Notes: generated from the sequence alone by a model not told the origin. A stretch of DNA of 64,000 bases from Paenibacillus sp. FSL A5-0031 (GCF_001956295.1 NZ_MRTD01000001.1:496001-560000); one strand, 5' to 3'. Positions 1 to 8,312 are shown, numbered from the stretch's first letter. Translations and numbers: made by a program.

Positions 1-125
1 AGTCGCGTGAAGTACTAGCTTTTACAAAGTGGAAGCTCGACTCTCTATTGCTTAGTCTCGGATTTCACTCTTCCGATTCGAAGCTGTAAATCTGCTAATA
101 TGCTGCTGCAAAGTAGAATAAACTT

Positions 126-147
126 GTAGTGCGGTTAGCCGCTACAG
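126..147 (+). other. hairpin upstream of spoVK
   Basis: Bases around 126-147 form an inverted repeat, TGTAGTGCGG against CCGCTACA, with a TTAG loop and one bulged base. No U-run follows, so it is not a standard terminator. The rest of 1-166 holds no gene that I can recognise and probably includes the spoVK promoter. A sigma-E-like element is possible around 95-120 but too weak to call. Confidence 0.35.
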
Positions 148-169
148 CTTTCGAAGCAAAGGATAGGTG

Positions 170-1168
170 ATGCCACAGATGAGTGGACACGTCAAATCGG
201 GACCCGGCAATGGCACTGCAAGGCCTTCCCGTCAAATTAATGTGGTCCTAAGAACGCAAGAAACATTTCAGACTGGGGTCTCTGCTCCTGCTTTAGAGAC
301 AGAACCGCTGCCTGCAGTGAAGCCGCTGCCGGGCGTCGATCATTATGCAGACATTCAGAAAGAGCTTGAACCGATGATCGGCATGGACAATGTGAAATCT
401 CTTGTGTACGAAATATATGCGTTGCTTTATATTAGCCGAATGCGTTCTGAAGCAGGATTATTTGGCGGCTCTCATGTGTATCATATGATTTTTAAGGGCA
501 ATCCAGGGACTGGAAAAACAACAATCGCCCGCATCGTCGCGAAGCTGTTTCAAAAGATGGGTGTACTTACCAAAGGACATTTGATTGAGGTGGAGCGAGC
601 TGATCTTGTTGGCGAATATATTGGACATACTGCTCAGAAGACGCGAGATCTCGTTCGAAAAGCAATCGGCGGAGTGTTGTTTGTTGATGAAGCGTACAGT
701 TTAGCTCGAGGCGGAGAAAAAGATTTTGGCAAGGAAGCGATCGATACGCTTGTAAAAGCAATGGAGGATCACAAAAATCATTTTGTGCTCATACTCGCGG
801 GTTATCCTGCCGAAATCGACGATTTTTTGCTCACAAATCCAGGCTTGCCGTCACGTTTTCCAATCCAAATTGAGTTTCCAGATTATTCGGTTGATCAACT
901 GATTCAGATTAGTGAGCTCATGGCTAAGGACCGTGATTATATATTGCAGCCTCAGACCATATTTAAACTAAGACAGCATTTAATGCAGGAAAAGCTAAAC
1001 ACCATGTTCTCGTTTAGCAATGCCAGGTATGTTAGAAATGTGATAGAGAAAGCGATCAGGTTTCAAGCCGTTCGTTTGCTTACGCAGTATGCCAGTTCCG
1101 TTCCCGCAAAGCAGGAATTAATGACGATTAGACCAGATGATTTAAAGTGGGACACGAAACCAATATGA
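170..1168 (+). CDS. spoVK: Stage V sporulation protein K, AAA+ ATPase
   Basis: This is an AAA+ ATPase of the SpoVK/CbbX family, which in Bacillus is made in the mother cell and is needed for spore maturation; its exact substrate is unknown. Visible features are a Walker A motif GNPGTGKTT at about residues 110-118, a Walker B motif GVLFVDEA near 168-175, and a C-terminal helical lid. The first 60 residues are Pro/Ser-rich and look disordered. ATG at 170 is preferred to GTG at 167 because AAAGGA (158-163) lies 6 bases before it. It is followed 25 bases later by hflX, and the order spoVK-hflX-ynbB-glnR-glnA matches B. subtilis, which supports the name. Confidence 0.9.
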   Translation: MPQMSGHVKSGPGNGTARPSRQINVVLRTQETFQTGVSAPALETEPLPAVKPLPGVDHYADIQKELEPMIGMDNVKSLVYEIYALLYISRMRSEAGLFGGSHVYHMIFKGNPGTGKTTIARIVAKLFQKMGVLTKGHLIEVERADLVGEYIGHTAQKTRDLVRKAIGGVLFVDEAYSLARGGEKDFGKEAIDTLVKAMEDHKNHFVLILAGYPAEIDDFLLTNPGLPSRFPIQIEFPDYSVDQLIQISELMAKDRDYILQPQTIFKLRQHLMQEKLNTMFSFSNARYVRNVIEKAIRFQAVRLLTQYASSVPAKQELMTIRPDDLKWDTKPI

Positions 1169-1193
1169 TTGCGTAGTTTAGAAGGAGTATGAG

Positions 1194-2483
1194 ATGAGCG
1201 AGATAACATTCGATACGAATACGAACATGATTGAAAAAGCGATACTGATTAGCTTAGTTACGTCAAAAGACAAACGGAAAGGCGGAGACCCCGAGCTGTC
1301 GCTGCAGGAGCTTGTACAGCTGACGGAAACAGCAGGGGTTGAAGTGCTGACGACCATTACGCAAAACAAAGAAACTGTCGATTCCAAATGGTTTATCGGC
1401 AAAGGAAAAGTACAAGAGGTTAAGGCTCTAGCTGATGAACTGGGCGCTACAACGGCTATATTTGATCAAGAGTTGTCCGGCGCTCAGGTTCGCAATTTGG
1501 AAGAATCACTGGATTTGAAAATCGTTGACCGTACCCAGCTGATTTTGGATATTTTCGCAGGTCGTGCCAAAACGCGCGAAGGTATTATTCAGGTTGAGCT
1601 GGCGCAGCTCAGCTATCTTTTGCCACGTCTATCTGGACAAAGCAAAAACTTGTCACGACTTGGCGGAGGCATTGGTACACGCGGTCCAGGTGAAACGAAA
1701 CTCGAGACGGATCGCCGTCATATTCGTGATCGGATTTTTGACCTGAAGACGGTGCTTGACGAGGTTGTCCGCCACCGTAAATTGCATCGCGAGCGTCGCA
1801 AAAAATCCGGCGCCATTCAAGTAGCTCTTGTTGGCTATACGAATGCCGGGAAATCGACGCTGCTTCGCGAGCTTACTCATGCAGATGTGTATGTAGAAAA
1901 TCAATTGTTCGCAACGCTTGATCCCACCTCAAGAACACTTGAGCTGCCAAATGGCCGAGAAATTATACTTACAGATACGGTAGGTTTTATTCAAAACTTG
2001 CCGACAGATCTTGTAGCAGCATTTCGGGCGACGCTAGAAGAGGTATGCGAGGCTGATCTAGTGCTTCATGTCATCGACAGCAGCTCTCCAATGCGGGATG
2101 AGCAAATTGCAGTCGTTAACAAAATTTTAGGTGAGCTTGGCGCTGCGGATAAACCGTATGTTATGGTCTACAATAAGAAGGATATGTGTGTAAATAACGG
2201 TTCATTAGCAGATTTGCCGATTACTAGCGGCGACAATCTTGTCATCAGCGCCTACGATGCTGGTGATCTAGAGCTGTTGAAGCAAACCGTGCAGGATAAG
2301 CTCAGCGGCGACGTAGTAGTCTTTAACGTGCCAGCAGAGCGTGGAGATTTGATCGCACTTGCTTATCGAAGCGGAGAGGTCATCAATCAAGAAGTGAATG
2401 AAGAAAGCTTACGACTTACCGTTCATGTGAGTAAGCAGGAATACGAGCAGCACGGTCATCGTTTGAAACAATATATTGAGTAG
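1194..2483 (+). CDS. hflX: Ribosome-associated GTPase HflX
   Basis: HflX is a translational GTPase-family protein that binds the 50S subunit and splits stalled or vacant 70S ribosomes under stress. The 429-residue protein has the HflX N-terminal domain with the linker motif GGGIGTRGPGE near residue 157, then a G domain with G1 GYTNAGKST (214-222), G3 DTVGF (261-265) and G4 NKKD (327-330). The start is ATG at 1194, behind GAAGGAG. It is the second gene of the spoVK cluster (ynbA in B. subtilis). The order of domains and the length are normal for the family. Confidence 0.95.
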   Translation: MSEITFDTNTNMIEKAILISLVTSKDKRKGGDPELSLQELVQLTETAGVEVLTTITQNKETVDSKWFIGKGKVQEVKALADELGATTAIFDQELSGAQVRNLEESLDLKIVDRTQLILDIFAGRAKTREGIIQVELAQLSYLLPRLSGQSKNLSRLGGGIGTRGPGETKLETDRRHIRDRIFDLKTVLDEVVRHRKLHRERRKKSGAIQVALVGYTNAGKSTLLRELTHADVYVENQLFATLDPTSRTLELPNGREIILTDTVGFIQNLPTDLVAAFRATLEEVCEADLVLHVIDSSSPMRDEQIAVVNKILGELGAADKPYVMVYNKKDMCVNNGSLADLPITSGDNLVISAYDAGDLELLKQTVQDKLSGDVVVFNVPAERGDLIALAYRSGEVINQEVNEESLRLTVHVSKQEYEQHGHRLKQYIE

Positions 2484-2488
2484 GGTTT

Positions 2489-2559
2489 GCTTACGAAGTA
2501 GTTTTGCTGCGCAAAACTTAGGCTTATGCTTACGAAGCAGTTTTGCTACGCAAAACTTT
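2489..2559 (+). repeat. tandem pair of 32-bp units with hairpin
   Basis: Two near-identical 32-bp units, 2489-2520 and 2528-2559, fill the hflX-ynbB gap. Each contains CTTACGAAG followed by an inverted repeat GTTTTGC-NNN-GCAAAAC. The units differ at only a few positions, mostly in the loop and next to the stem. The second ends directly against the ynbB ribosome binding site AAGGAG. A related string, TTGCTTCGCAAACTAAGGAG, precedes glnA at 4359-4378. The units look like a small extragenic repeat rather than a terminator, since there is no proper U-run. Confidence 0.7.
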
Positions 2560-2576
2560 AAGGAGAAGATATCATA

Positions 2577-3869
2577 ATGAACAGGCAACATGTAAACCAA
2601 AGACTATGGGAGCACCTAGAGCAGCTAGCAGAGCAGTCCGAGGTGCTTGCCTCAGAAGCTTTTCGCAGCATTGACAAGATAGCTGAGCGGAATCAGTGGA
2701 AGGTCATAGAAGCGTTTCAACATCACAAAGTAAGCGATTTTCATTTTACCGGTTCAACGGGATATGGCTATAATGATCGCGGACGTGAAATACTTGATCT
2801 TGTTTACGCAGAGGTAATGGGAGCGGAAGCGGCTATTGTTAGGCCGCATTTCGTTTCTGGAACACATACAATCAGCTGTGCCTTATTCGGAGTGCTGCGC
2901 CCTGGGGATGAGCTCCTGTACGTTACGGGAAGACCTTACGATACGCTGCATAAAGTTATCGGGAAGCCTGGAGACGGCATGGGCTCCTTGCAGGATTGGG
3001 GCGTGAAATATTCTGAGGTAGCGCTCCTTGAGGATGGTGGATTGGACTGGGCTCAAATTGAGCAAGCGATCTCGGAAAAAACGAAGGTCATCGGTATCCA
3101 GCGCTCGCGTGGTTACGATTGGAGAGCTTCATTTACCGTTTCGGAGATTGAAACTATTGTAAATAGGGTAAAAGCAATAAAGCCGGACCTGATTGTTTTT
3201 GTGGACAATTGTTATGGTGAATTTACAGAGCTGCTCGAGCCTACTCAAGTTGGAGTAGATTTAATGGCAGGCTCGCTTATCAAAAACCCAGGCGGTGGCT
3301 TGGCTGAAACGGGTGGTTATATTGCCGGGAAAGCTTTTGCTGTCGATGCTGCTGCTTACCGCTTGACTGCTCCGGGCATCGGCGGCGAGGTAGGCGCGAT
3401 GTTAGGCACGCTTCGCTCCATGTTCCAAGGTTTATTTTTAGCCCCTCATTTGGTCGGACAGGCTATCAAAGGAAGTGTGCTTGCTGCAGCTTTATTTGAA
3501 GAACTTGGCTTCGAAACAAAACCGAGATGGAATGAGCCGCGTACAGATCTCATCCAAGCGGTTCGTTTTGGACAAGCTGATCATTTAATCGCTTTTGTTC
3601 AGGGGATACAGCAGGCAGCTGCTGTTGATTCGCATGTCGTTCCCGAGCCTTGGGATATGCCTGGATATGAGAATGCTGTCATTATGGCGGCAGGAACCTT
3701 CATTCAAGGAGGCAGTTTAGAGCTATCAGCTGATGCTCCAATACGCGAACCTTACATTGCATATATGCAGGGTGGACTGACGTATGCTCACGCTAAATAT
3801 GGTGTTTTAACCGCATTATATCGCCTTGTAGACAGTGGTTTAATTGTGATTAAACCTTACATAACTTGA
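2577..3869 (+). CDS. ynbB: YnbB-like PLP enzyme, methionine gamma-lyase family
   Basis: This 430-residue protein belongs to the PLP-dependent Cys/Met-metabolism fold family, in the branch often annotated as aluminium resistance or methionine gamma-lyase related. The segments TGSTGYGYND, RPHFVSGTH, FVDNCYGEF and SLIKNPGGG are typical, with the Lys in SLIKNPGG as the likely PLP-binding residue. The physiological substrate is not known. It sits between hflX and glnR as in B. subtilis. The start is ATG 2577, behind AAGGAG at 2560-2565. Its last codons carry the GlnR box of the next operon. Confidence 0.85.
   Translation: MNRQHVNQRLWEHLEQLAEQSEVLASEAFRSIDKIAERNQWKVIEAFQHHKVSDFHFTGSTGYGYNDRGREILDLVYAEVMGAEAAIVRPHFVSGTHTISCALFGVLRPGDELLYVTGRPYDTLHKVIGKPGDGMGSLQDWGVKYSEVALLEDGGLDWAQIEQAISEKTKVIGIQRSRGYDWRASFTVSEIETIVNRVKAIKPDLIVFVDNCYGEFTELLEPTQVGVDLMAGSLIKNPGGGLAETGGYIAGKAFAVDAAAYRLTAPGIGGEVGAMLGTLRSMFQGLFLAPHLVGQAIKGSVLAAALFEELGFETKPRWNEPRTDLIQAVRFGQADHLIAFVQGIQQAAAVDSHVVPEPWDMPGYENAVIMAAGTFIQGGSLELSADAPIREPYIAYMQGGLTYAHAKYGVLTALYRLVDSGLIVIKPYIT
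3845..3861 (+). promoter_or_regulatory. GlnR/TnrA box at the glnRA promoter
   Basis: Bases 3845-3861 read TGTGA-N7-TTACA, a perfect match to the GlnR/TnrA consensus TGTNA-N7-TNACA. The site lies inside the last codons of ynbB and ends 4 bases before the -35 element of glnR. In B. subtilis GlnR represses its own operon from equivalent sites when glutamine is abundant. I see no second good box over the -35. Confidence 0.85.
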
Positions 3870-3895
3870 CACATTTGCGTTGTAACGGTTAGAAT
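3866..3895 (+). promoter_or_regulatory. sigma-A promoter of glnRA
   Basis: TTGACA (3866-3871) and TAGAAT (3890-3895) are separated by 18 bases. The -35 overlaps the stop codon of ynbB. The glnR start codon is 37 bases downstream of the -10. Confidence 0.8.
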
Positions 3896-3931
3896 GAACA
3901 TATAAAAGAGCGACTGGAAGGTTGATGCGAC

Positions 3932-4342
3932 ATGGCTGATGATATTCGCAGAAATATGGCCTTATTTCCCATCGGCATCGTTATGAAGCTGACGGATTTA
4001 ACAGCCCGCCAAATCCGTTATTACGAGCAGCATGAACTAATCGTTCCTGCAAGAACAGCAGGCAATCAGCGGTTATTTTCATTTAATGACGTAGAACGGC
4101 TTTTGGAAATTAAATCGTTAATTGAGAAGGGCGTTAATATCGCCGGCATTAAGCAAGTAATGAATCCTGTATCCAAGGAATCTGATGATGCGACAATTGT
4201 CAGTGAGCAATCGGAAGTGAAGCGCCGTGAGCTATCCGATCAGCAGCTTCACCGACTGCTTAAACAGCAATTGCTGGAGAAGAGACCTGGACAAGCTTCG
4301 CTAATTCAAGGACAATTGACTCGTTTCTTAAATAAGCGCTAA
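3932..4342 (+). CDS. glnR: Glutamine synthetase repressor GlnR (MerR family)
   Basis: GlnR is a dimeric MerR-type repressor that shuts off nitrogen-assimilation genes when feedback-inhibited glutamine synthetase binds it. The 136-residue protein has the winged helix-turn-helix near residues 14-80, with the MerR signature LTARQIRYYEQHELIVPART. A Gln-rich C-terminal tail follows, the part that in Bacillus senses glutamine synthetase. The start ATG 3932 follows a GGAAGG site. It is directly upstream of glnA and is probably autoregulated through the box at 3845-3861. Confidence 0.95.
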   Translation: MADDIRRNMALFPIGIVMKLTDLTARQIRYYEQHELIVPARTAGNQRLFSFNDVERLLEIKSLIEKGVNIAGIKQVMNPVSKESDDATIVSEQSEVKRRELSDQQLHRLLKQQLLEKRPGQASLIQGQLTRFLNKR

Positions 4343-4386
4343 TTTAACATGATAACTATTGCTTCGCAAACTAAGGAGATGATTCT

Positions 4387-5715
4387 GTGAGTTACACTAA
4401 AGACGATATTAGACGTATAGCACAGGAACAAAATGTTCGATTTATTCGTTTGCAATTTACGGATTTGCTCGGAACAATTAAAAATGTTGAAATTCCTGTA
4501 AGCCAGCTTGAAAAAGCGTTGGATAACAAAATGATGTTCGATGGTTCTTCTATTGAAGGTTATGTACGAATTGAAGAATCAGATATGTATCTGTATCCTG
4601 ATCTTGATACATGGGTTGTATTCCCATGGGTAACACAAGATCGTGTTGCTCGCTTGATCTGTGATATTTACATGCCAGACGGAACGCCATTCGCTGGAGA
4701 TCCGCGCGGTATTTTGAAACGTGCATTGAAGGAAGCAGAAGATCTAGGATACACAGCAATGAACGTTGGTCCAGAACCGGAATTTTTCTTGTTCAAAACC
4801 GATGAGCGCGGCGAACCTACGACGGAGCTTAATGACCAAGGTGGTTACTTCGACTTAGCACCTATGGATATGGGTGAGAACTGTCGCCGTGAAATCGTTT
4901 TGACACTTGAAGAAATGGGCTTCGAGATTGAAGCATCCCATCATGAAGTGGCACCAGGACAGCACGAGATCGACTTTAAATATGCCGATGCCATTAAAGC
5001 GGCTGACCAAATTCAAACATTTAAGCTAGTCGTAAAAACAGTTGCTCGCGAGCATGGATTGCATGCATCATTTATGCCTAAACCGTTGTTTGGCGTGAAC
5101 GGTTCGGGTATGCACTGTCACCAATCGTTGTTTAAAGGCGATACGAACGTGTTTTACGATGAGAAGGACAAGCTTGGCCTAAGTGCTGCTGCTCGTCACT
5201 ACATGGCAGGAATCCTGCTTCATGCGCGTGCAATGGCTGCTATTACGAATCCAACAATTAACTCCTATAAACGTCTTGTGCCTGGTTATGAAGCGCCTTG
5301 TTATGTAGCATGGTCTGCAAGCAACCGCTCGCCAATGATCCGTATTCCTGCTTCGCGCGGTCTTAGCACACGTGTAGAAGTACGGAATCCAGATCCAGCT
5401 GCCAACCCGTATTTGGCACTTGCTGTAATGCTGAGAGCTGGTCTTGACGGCATTCAAAACAAGCTACCTTTACCAGCACCAACAGATCGGAACATCTATA
5501 TTATGACAGAGGAAGAGCGTCAGGATGCAGGCATCCCGAGCTTACCGCTTGATTTGAAAGAAGCACTGGATGAAATGCTCAGAAGTGATATCATCTGCGA
5601 TGCGCTGGGTGATCATGCTCTTGCACATTTCTACGAGCTTAAAGAAATCGAGTGGGATATGTACCGTACACAAGTTCACCAATGGGAACGCGATCAGTAT
5701 TTGACGCTTTACTAA
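4387..5715 (+). CDS. glnA: Type I glutamine synthetase
   Basis: This enzyme makes glutamine from glutamate, ammonium and ATP, and in Bacillota its glutamine-inhibited form also signals to GlnR and TnrA. The 442 residues match the short GSI-alpha type, which lacks the adenylylation insert. Recognisable elements are [10 protein letters not shown] near residue 50, the metal and substrate segment [19 protein letters not shown] and the C-terminal part [12 protein letters not shown]. The start is GTG 4387, 8 bases behind AAGGAGA. It is the second gene of glnRA and is closed by a strong terminator. Confidence 0.97.
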   Translation: MSYTKDDIRRIAQEQNVRFIRLQFTDLLGTIKNVEIPVSQLEKALDNKMMFDGSSIEGYVRIEESDMYLYPDLDTWVVFPWVTQDRVARLICDIYMPDGTPFAGDPRGILKRALKEAEDLGYTAMNVGPEPEFFLFKTDERGEPTTELNDQGGYFDLAPMDMGENCRREIVLTLEEMGFEIEASHHEVAPGQHEIDFKYADAIKAADQIQTFKLVVKTVAREHGLHASFMPKPLFGVNGSGMHCHQSLFKGDTNVFYDEKDKLGLSAAARHYMAGILLHARAMAAITNPTINSYKRLVPGYEAPCYVAWSASNRSPMIRIPASRGLSTRVEVRNPDPAANPYLALAVMLRAGLDGIQNKLPLPAPTDRNIYIMTEEERQDAGIPSLPLDLKEALDEMLRSDIICDALGDHALAHFYELKEIEWDMYRTQVHQWERDQYLTLY

Positions 5716-5722
5716 AATTCAA

Positions 5723-5757
5723 AAACCTCAACGCTGCTGGCGTTGAGGTTTCTTTTT
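5723..5757 (+). terminator. intrinsic terminator of glnRA
   Basis: A perfect 12-bp stem, AAACCTCAACGC (5723-5734) with GCGTTGAGGTTT (5740-5751), has a 5-base loop and runs into a T-rich tract ending near 5758. Confidence 0.95.
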
Positions 5758-5759
5758 TG

Positions 5760-6236
5760 CGTACAGTTATACAGCTAAAATAAAGCCTAATGAAGTGAAG
5801 GCACAGGCCTATGCCTATCATATGTCTACAAGTAACCTATATCATCGCTCAGCAACGTCTATGATGCGCTGAGTTTGGTTTTAGAGATTATCATAGCCAT
5901 ATTTAAGCAGTGGACTCAAAACGCGCCTAAAGAAAAATATACAGGTCTAAGAGCTACGGTCTAGTGCTTGTATAAAGATGATATATATATGCGTCATTTA
6001 TAAAATAAACTTTTATAGGATCAGCCCAACACATGGATAATGTGTTCGTGGCTGTTTTTTTTAGGTTGACTAGAGCCAGTACCACATAGAGTTAGTACTA
6101 TTCGAGTGGTAATATTGTTGTTATATTCATAACAGCTAATCGACCCAAACTAATAAACGAAATCGTTATATTTATTATAGACTCAAAAACGACCCTACTT
6201 TAACCTGGATAATCAACGATAAATGAGGTGAGCAGC
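5760..6236. other. gene-poor stretch with orphan terminator
   Basis: About 475 bases show no ORF with a ribosome binding site on either strand. They do contain a CTCAGC/GCTGAG hairpin (5848-5873) and a full intrinsic terminator at 6022-6061. A terminator this far behind glnRA, which has its own, suggests either a small transcript starting somewhere in 5780-5990 or a lost gene. I cannot name a promoter with confidence. Confidence 0.5.
6022..6062 (+). terminator. orphan intrinsic terminator
   Basis: The outer stem CAGCC (6022-6026)/GGCTG (6050-6054) and the inner stem AACACAT (6028-6034)/ATGTGTT (6040-6046) are followed by a run of eight or more T. No gene is visible directly upstream. Confidence 0.8.
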
Positions 6237-6866
6237 ATGACAGAAACTAGAATAGATGAAGAAACCAATAGCAGTATTTATGTGTTGCTTACGGACACAG
6301 GAACATGGTTTACTCGGATGATCAAATTATTTACTGGTGCACCCTATAATCACGCTTCGCTTGCACTGGATGTTAATCTGAAGAATATATACAGCTTTGG
6401 GCGTAAACGTGCAAACAACCCGTTAATCGCTGGATTTGTCAAAGAAAATGTCTATACTGGAACGTTTCGATATTTCCCTAATACGCGCTGTGTTCTTCTA
6501 AAGATTACTTTATCAGAAAAACAACATGCCGAATTGCTTCAATACATTCGTGAGTTTGAAAAAAATAAAGAAAATTACCGATACAATTTAATCGGATTGT
6601 TAGGTGTACTGCTTGAGCTTAATATTGAGCCAACAGATTCGTATTTCTGCTCCCAGTTTGTTGCTGAAGCCATGCGGAGCAGCGGTATAAACTTGTGGGA
6701 ACGACCATCCGCGCAAGTGACACCTCATGATTTTCTTAAACATGAGCAAATGCAAATCGTGTATGAAGGTTTACTTTATGATTATCCGAAACTTGACCGC
6801 AAGAAGCTAATACGAATTTCTAATTTAAGAACATCAGCCATACTGTTAAGAAAACGTGTAATTTAA
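6237..6866 (+). CDS. Permuted papain-like (YaeF/YiiX type) hydrolase
   Basis: The 209-residue protein resembles the circularly permuted NlpC/P60-like amidases of the YaeF/YiiX class. A His in YNHASLALD (about residue 39) comes before the Cys in YFCSQFVAEAM (about residue 138), the reverse of the usual Cys-then-His order. No signal peptide or membrane segment is visible. The substrate is unknown; members have been linked to acyl or amide bond hydrolysis. The start is ATG 6237, because AGGTG lies about 7 bases before it, while the upstream GTG at 6228 would overlap that site. It stands alone, and its terminator is shared with the convergent small gene. Confidence 0.65.
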   Translation: MTETRIDEETNSSIYVLLTDTGTWFTRMIKLFTGAPYNHASLALDVNLKNIYSFGRKRANNPLIAGFVKENVYTGTFRYFPNTRCVLLKITLSEKQHAELLQYIREFEKNKENYRYNLIGLLGVLLELNIEPTDSYFCSQFVAEAMRSSGINLWERPSAQVTPHDFLKHEQMQIVYEGLLYDYPKLDRKKLIRISNLRTSAILLRKRVI

Positions 6867-6914
6867 CATCTCTCCATTTAAATAAAAAACTAATGGTTGG
6901 AAGGAGTCTGAAAA

Positions 6915-6950
6915 GCAAAAAGAAGATCCATCAAATGGATCTTCTTTTGC
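6915..6950. terminator. bidirectional terminator
   Basis: A near-perfect 16-bp inverted repeat, AAAAGAAGATCCAT around 6918-6931 with ATGGATCTTCTTTT at 6935-6948, has a 3-base loop. The A- and T-runs at its arms serve both the plus-strand hydrolase and the minus-strand YjcZ-type gene. Confidence 0.85.
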
Positions 6951-6977
6951 TAATATTAAGAATGGCTCAAATACGAA

Positions 6978-7088
6978 TTAATATCCGAAGCCAAAGCCGC
7001 CGCAACTGCAAGCAATGATCACCAGTAGAATGAATAATACTAAGATGATTCCTAAGCTTGAGAAAGCTCCACCCACGTAACCGGACAT
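6978..7088 (-). CDS. YjcZ-family small sporulation membrane peptide
   Basis: A 36-residue gene reads on the minus strand: a short Gly-rich start MSGYVGGAF, one hydrophobic segment of about 17 residues (GIILVLFILLVIIAC), then CGGFGFGY. This is the pattern of the YjcZ/SscA group of tiny spore-associated peptides. An exact AAGGAGGT (7099-7106) lies 10 bases before the ATG, which makes translation very likely. Its role is inferred from family resemblance only: spore coat or spore membrane association. Confidence 0.8.
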   Translation of the reverse strand: MSGYVGGAFSSLGIILVLFILLVIIACSCGGFGFGY

Positions 7089-7140
7089 TTTTCAATGCAC
7101 CTCCTTACGAGTTGAATACACAGTATGTTATGCTTGTTAA

Positions 7141-7458
7141 ATTCATAGTGATTGGGTGTTTGTCATTAGCTGATGAATTCATGATTTCGTATGAGATAGC
7201 TGGCTTTGAATTAACCAAAATGTATATGAAAATGACAGACACTATAATTGACTTGCACATTTTTTTATTATGCGAAAATATAGAAGATCTGGTGTTGGTA
7301 AACAAGCAGCAATGTTGGTTATACAAAAGCATAGCGGAGAGTGGGAGCTGTATCAGCTTGAACGAAATGTTCCCGCACAACAATTTTGGACCCATGCCAT
7401 TGGAGAGCTCACTAATCAGAATTTTGTTGAAAGGTTTGAGAATGGCAGACGTTACTAA
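7141..7458 (+). pseudogene. decayed GNAT acetyltransferase
   Basis: The end of this stretch, from 7270, encodes MRKYRRSGVGKQAAMLVIQ and then ELYQLERNVPAQQFW, which is the acetyl-CoA binding motif A (R-x-x-G-x-G) and motif B of a GNAT protein. The preceding strand, SYEIAGFELTKMYMKMTD, lies in a different frame (from about 7181), and the joining region has a stop at 7249-7251. No start codon or full N-terminal domain is present. The two pieces fit one GNAT protein broken by a frameshift near 7245-7255 and truncated at its 5' end. Confidence 0.65.
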
Positions 7459-7495
7459 ATCTTTAAGCAAAAAAGTTAATGTAATAGTCAAAGAA

Positions 7496-7534
7496 AAGGC
7501 TGAATCAACGATGCAAATACGTTGATTCAGCCTT
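7496..7534. terminator. terminator of lexA (bidirectional)
   Basis: A 15-bp perfect stem, AAGGCTGAATCAACG (7496-7510) with CGTTGATTCAGCCTT (7520-7534), has a 9-base loop. On the minus strand it runs into CCTTTTCTTT, so it most likely ends lexA, whose stop codon is at 7560. Confidence 0.9.
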
Positions 7535-7559
7535 GTCTTTATGTACATATAAGTTGGTA

Positions 7560-8180
7560 TTAATGAATATCACGGAAAAGTCCAATGACTTTACCTAGAA
7601 TCGTTACATTTTGAAGTAATATAGGCTGCATTGTGGAATTTTCCGGCTGCAAACGAATATGATTTTTCTCTTTGTAAAATGTTTTGACTGTTGCTTCATC
7701 GTCCTCAGTCATTGCAACTACGATCTCACCATTGTTTGCTGTTTGCTGTTGACGAACGATAACATAATCCCCGTCATGAATACCTGCTTCAATCATACTC
7801 TCGCCCATGACATTCAATATAAAAACACTGCTGTCACCAACAAAATGGGAAGGAAGCGGGAAATATTCTTCAATATTTTCTGTAGCAGTAATCGGCACAC
7901 CAGCGGTTACTTTACCAACAATAGGTACTCTAGCTACGGAAAGCGGGATAATGCCATCAGAGCCTTCTTGATCCAAAATTTCAATAGCACGCGGTTTAGT
8001 AGGATCTCGGCGTATTAAACCTTTTTTCTCTAGACGGTCCAAATGACCGTGAACGGTTGAACTGGACAACAATCCAACAGCTTCGCCGATTTCTCGAACG
8101 GAGGGTGGATAGCCTTTCTCCCGAACTTCATTCTTAATAAATTCAAGAATTGAATGTTGTCGGTTAGAAATCTTCGACAC
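7560..8180 (-). CDS. lexA: SOS repressor LexA
   Basis: LexA represses SOS genes and cleaves itself when RecA filaments form on single-stranded DNA. The 206-residue protein has an N-terminal winged helix (residues 1-65, with the [18 protein letters not shown] recognition region), the cleavage site Ala93-Gly94 in VTAGVP, and the catalytic dyad Ser128 (MGESM) and Lys166 (EATVKTF). The GTG start at 8180 gives the usual family length and has GGAG 8 bases upstream; a longer reading frame upstream is not supported. It is divergent from yneA, and the shared region carries LexA-box-like sites. Confidence 0.97.
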   Translation of the reverse strand: MSKISNRQHSILEFIKNEVREKGYPPSVREIGEAVGLLSSSTVHGHLDRLEKKGLIRRDPTKPRAIEILDQEGSDGIIPLSVARVPIVGKVTAGVPITATENIEEYFPLPSHFVGDSSVFILNVMGESMIEAGIHDGDYVIVRQQQTANNGEIVVAMTEDDEATVKTFYKEKNHIRLQPENSTMQPILLQNVTILGKVIGLFRDIH

Positions 8181-8221
8181 TGCAATCACTCCATTAGTAG
8201 GTTTGCAAAAAATTATAACAT

Positions 8222-8235
8222 AGAACTCGAGTTCG
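8222..8235. promoter_or_regulatory. SOS (LexA) box 1
   Basis: AGAACTCGAGTTCG differs by one base from the Gram-positive LexA consensus CGAAC-N4-GTTCG. It lies 42 bases upstream of the lexA start and probably mediates autoregulation. Confidence 0.85.
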
Positions 8236-8237
8236 TA

Positions 8238-8251
8238 CAAACATAAGTTCT
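8238..8251. promoter_or_regulatory. possible SOS box 2
   Basis: CAAACATAAGTTCT has two mismatches to CGAAC-N4-GTTCG. It lies 2 bases from box 1, so it may be a second weak site. Confidence 0.5.
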
Positions 8252-8277
8252 TAAGTACAAAGGTTCGTATTTTTTCG

Positions 8278-8306
8278 TTGACACCAAACGTTTGTTCGTG
8301 TAATCT
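8278..8306 (+). promoter_or_regulatory. yneA promoter
   Basis: TTGACA (8278-8283) and TAATCT (8301-8306) are spaced 17 bases apart. One SOS box occupies the spacer and another lies just downstream, so LexA should block polymerase directly. Confidence 0.85.
8285..8298. promoter_or_regulatory. SOS (LexA) box 3
   Basis: CAAACGTTTGTTCG, one mismatch to the consensus, sits between the -35 and -10 of yneA. Confidence 0.85.
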
Positions 8307-8312
8307 AAAAAC

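Noticed and set aside
7105-7548. 147-residue minus-strand frame opposite the GNAT remnant
   Set aside because: It runs through the lexA terminator, lacks a ribosome binding site, and the plus strand shows recognisable GNAT motifs.
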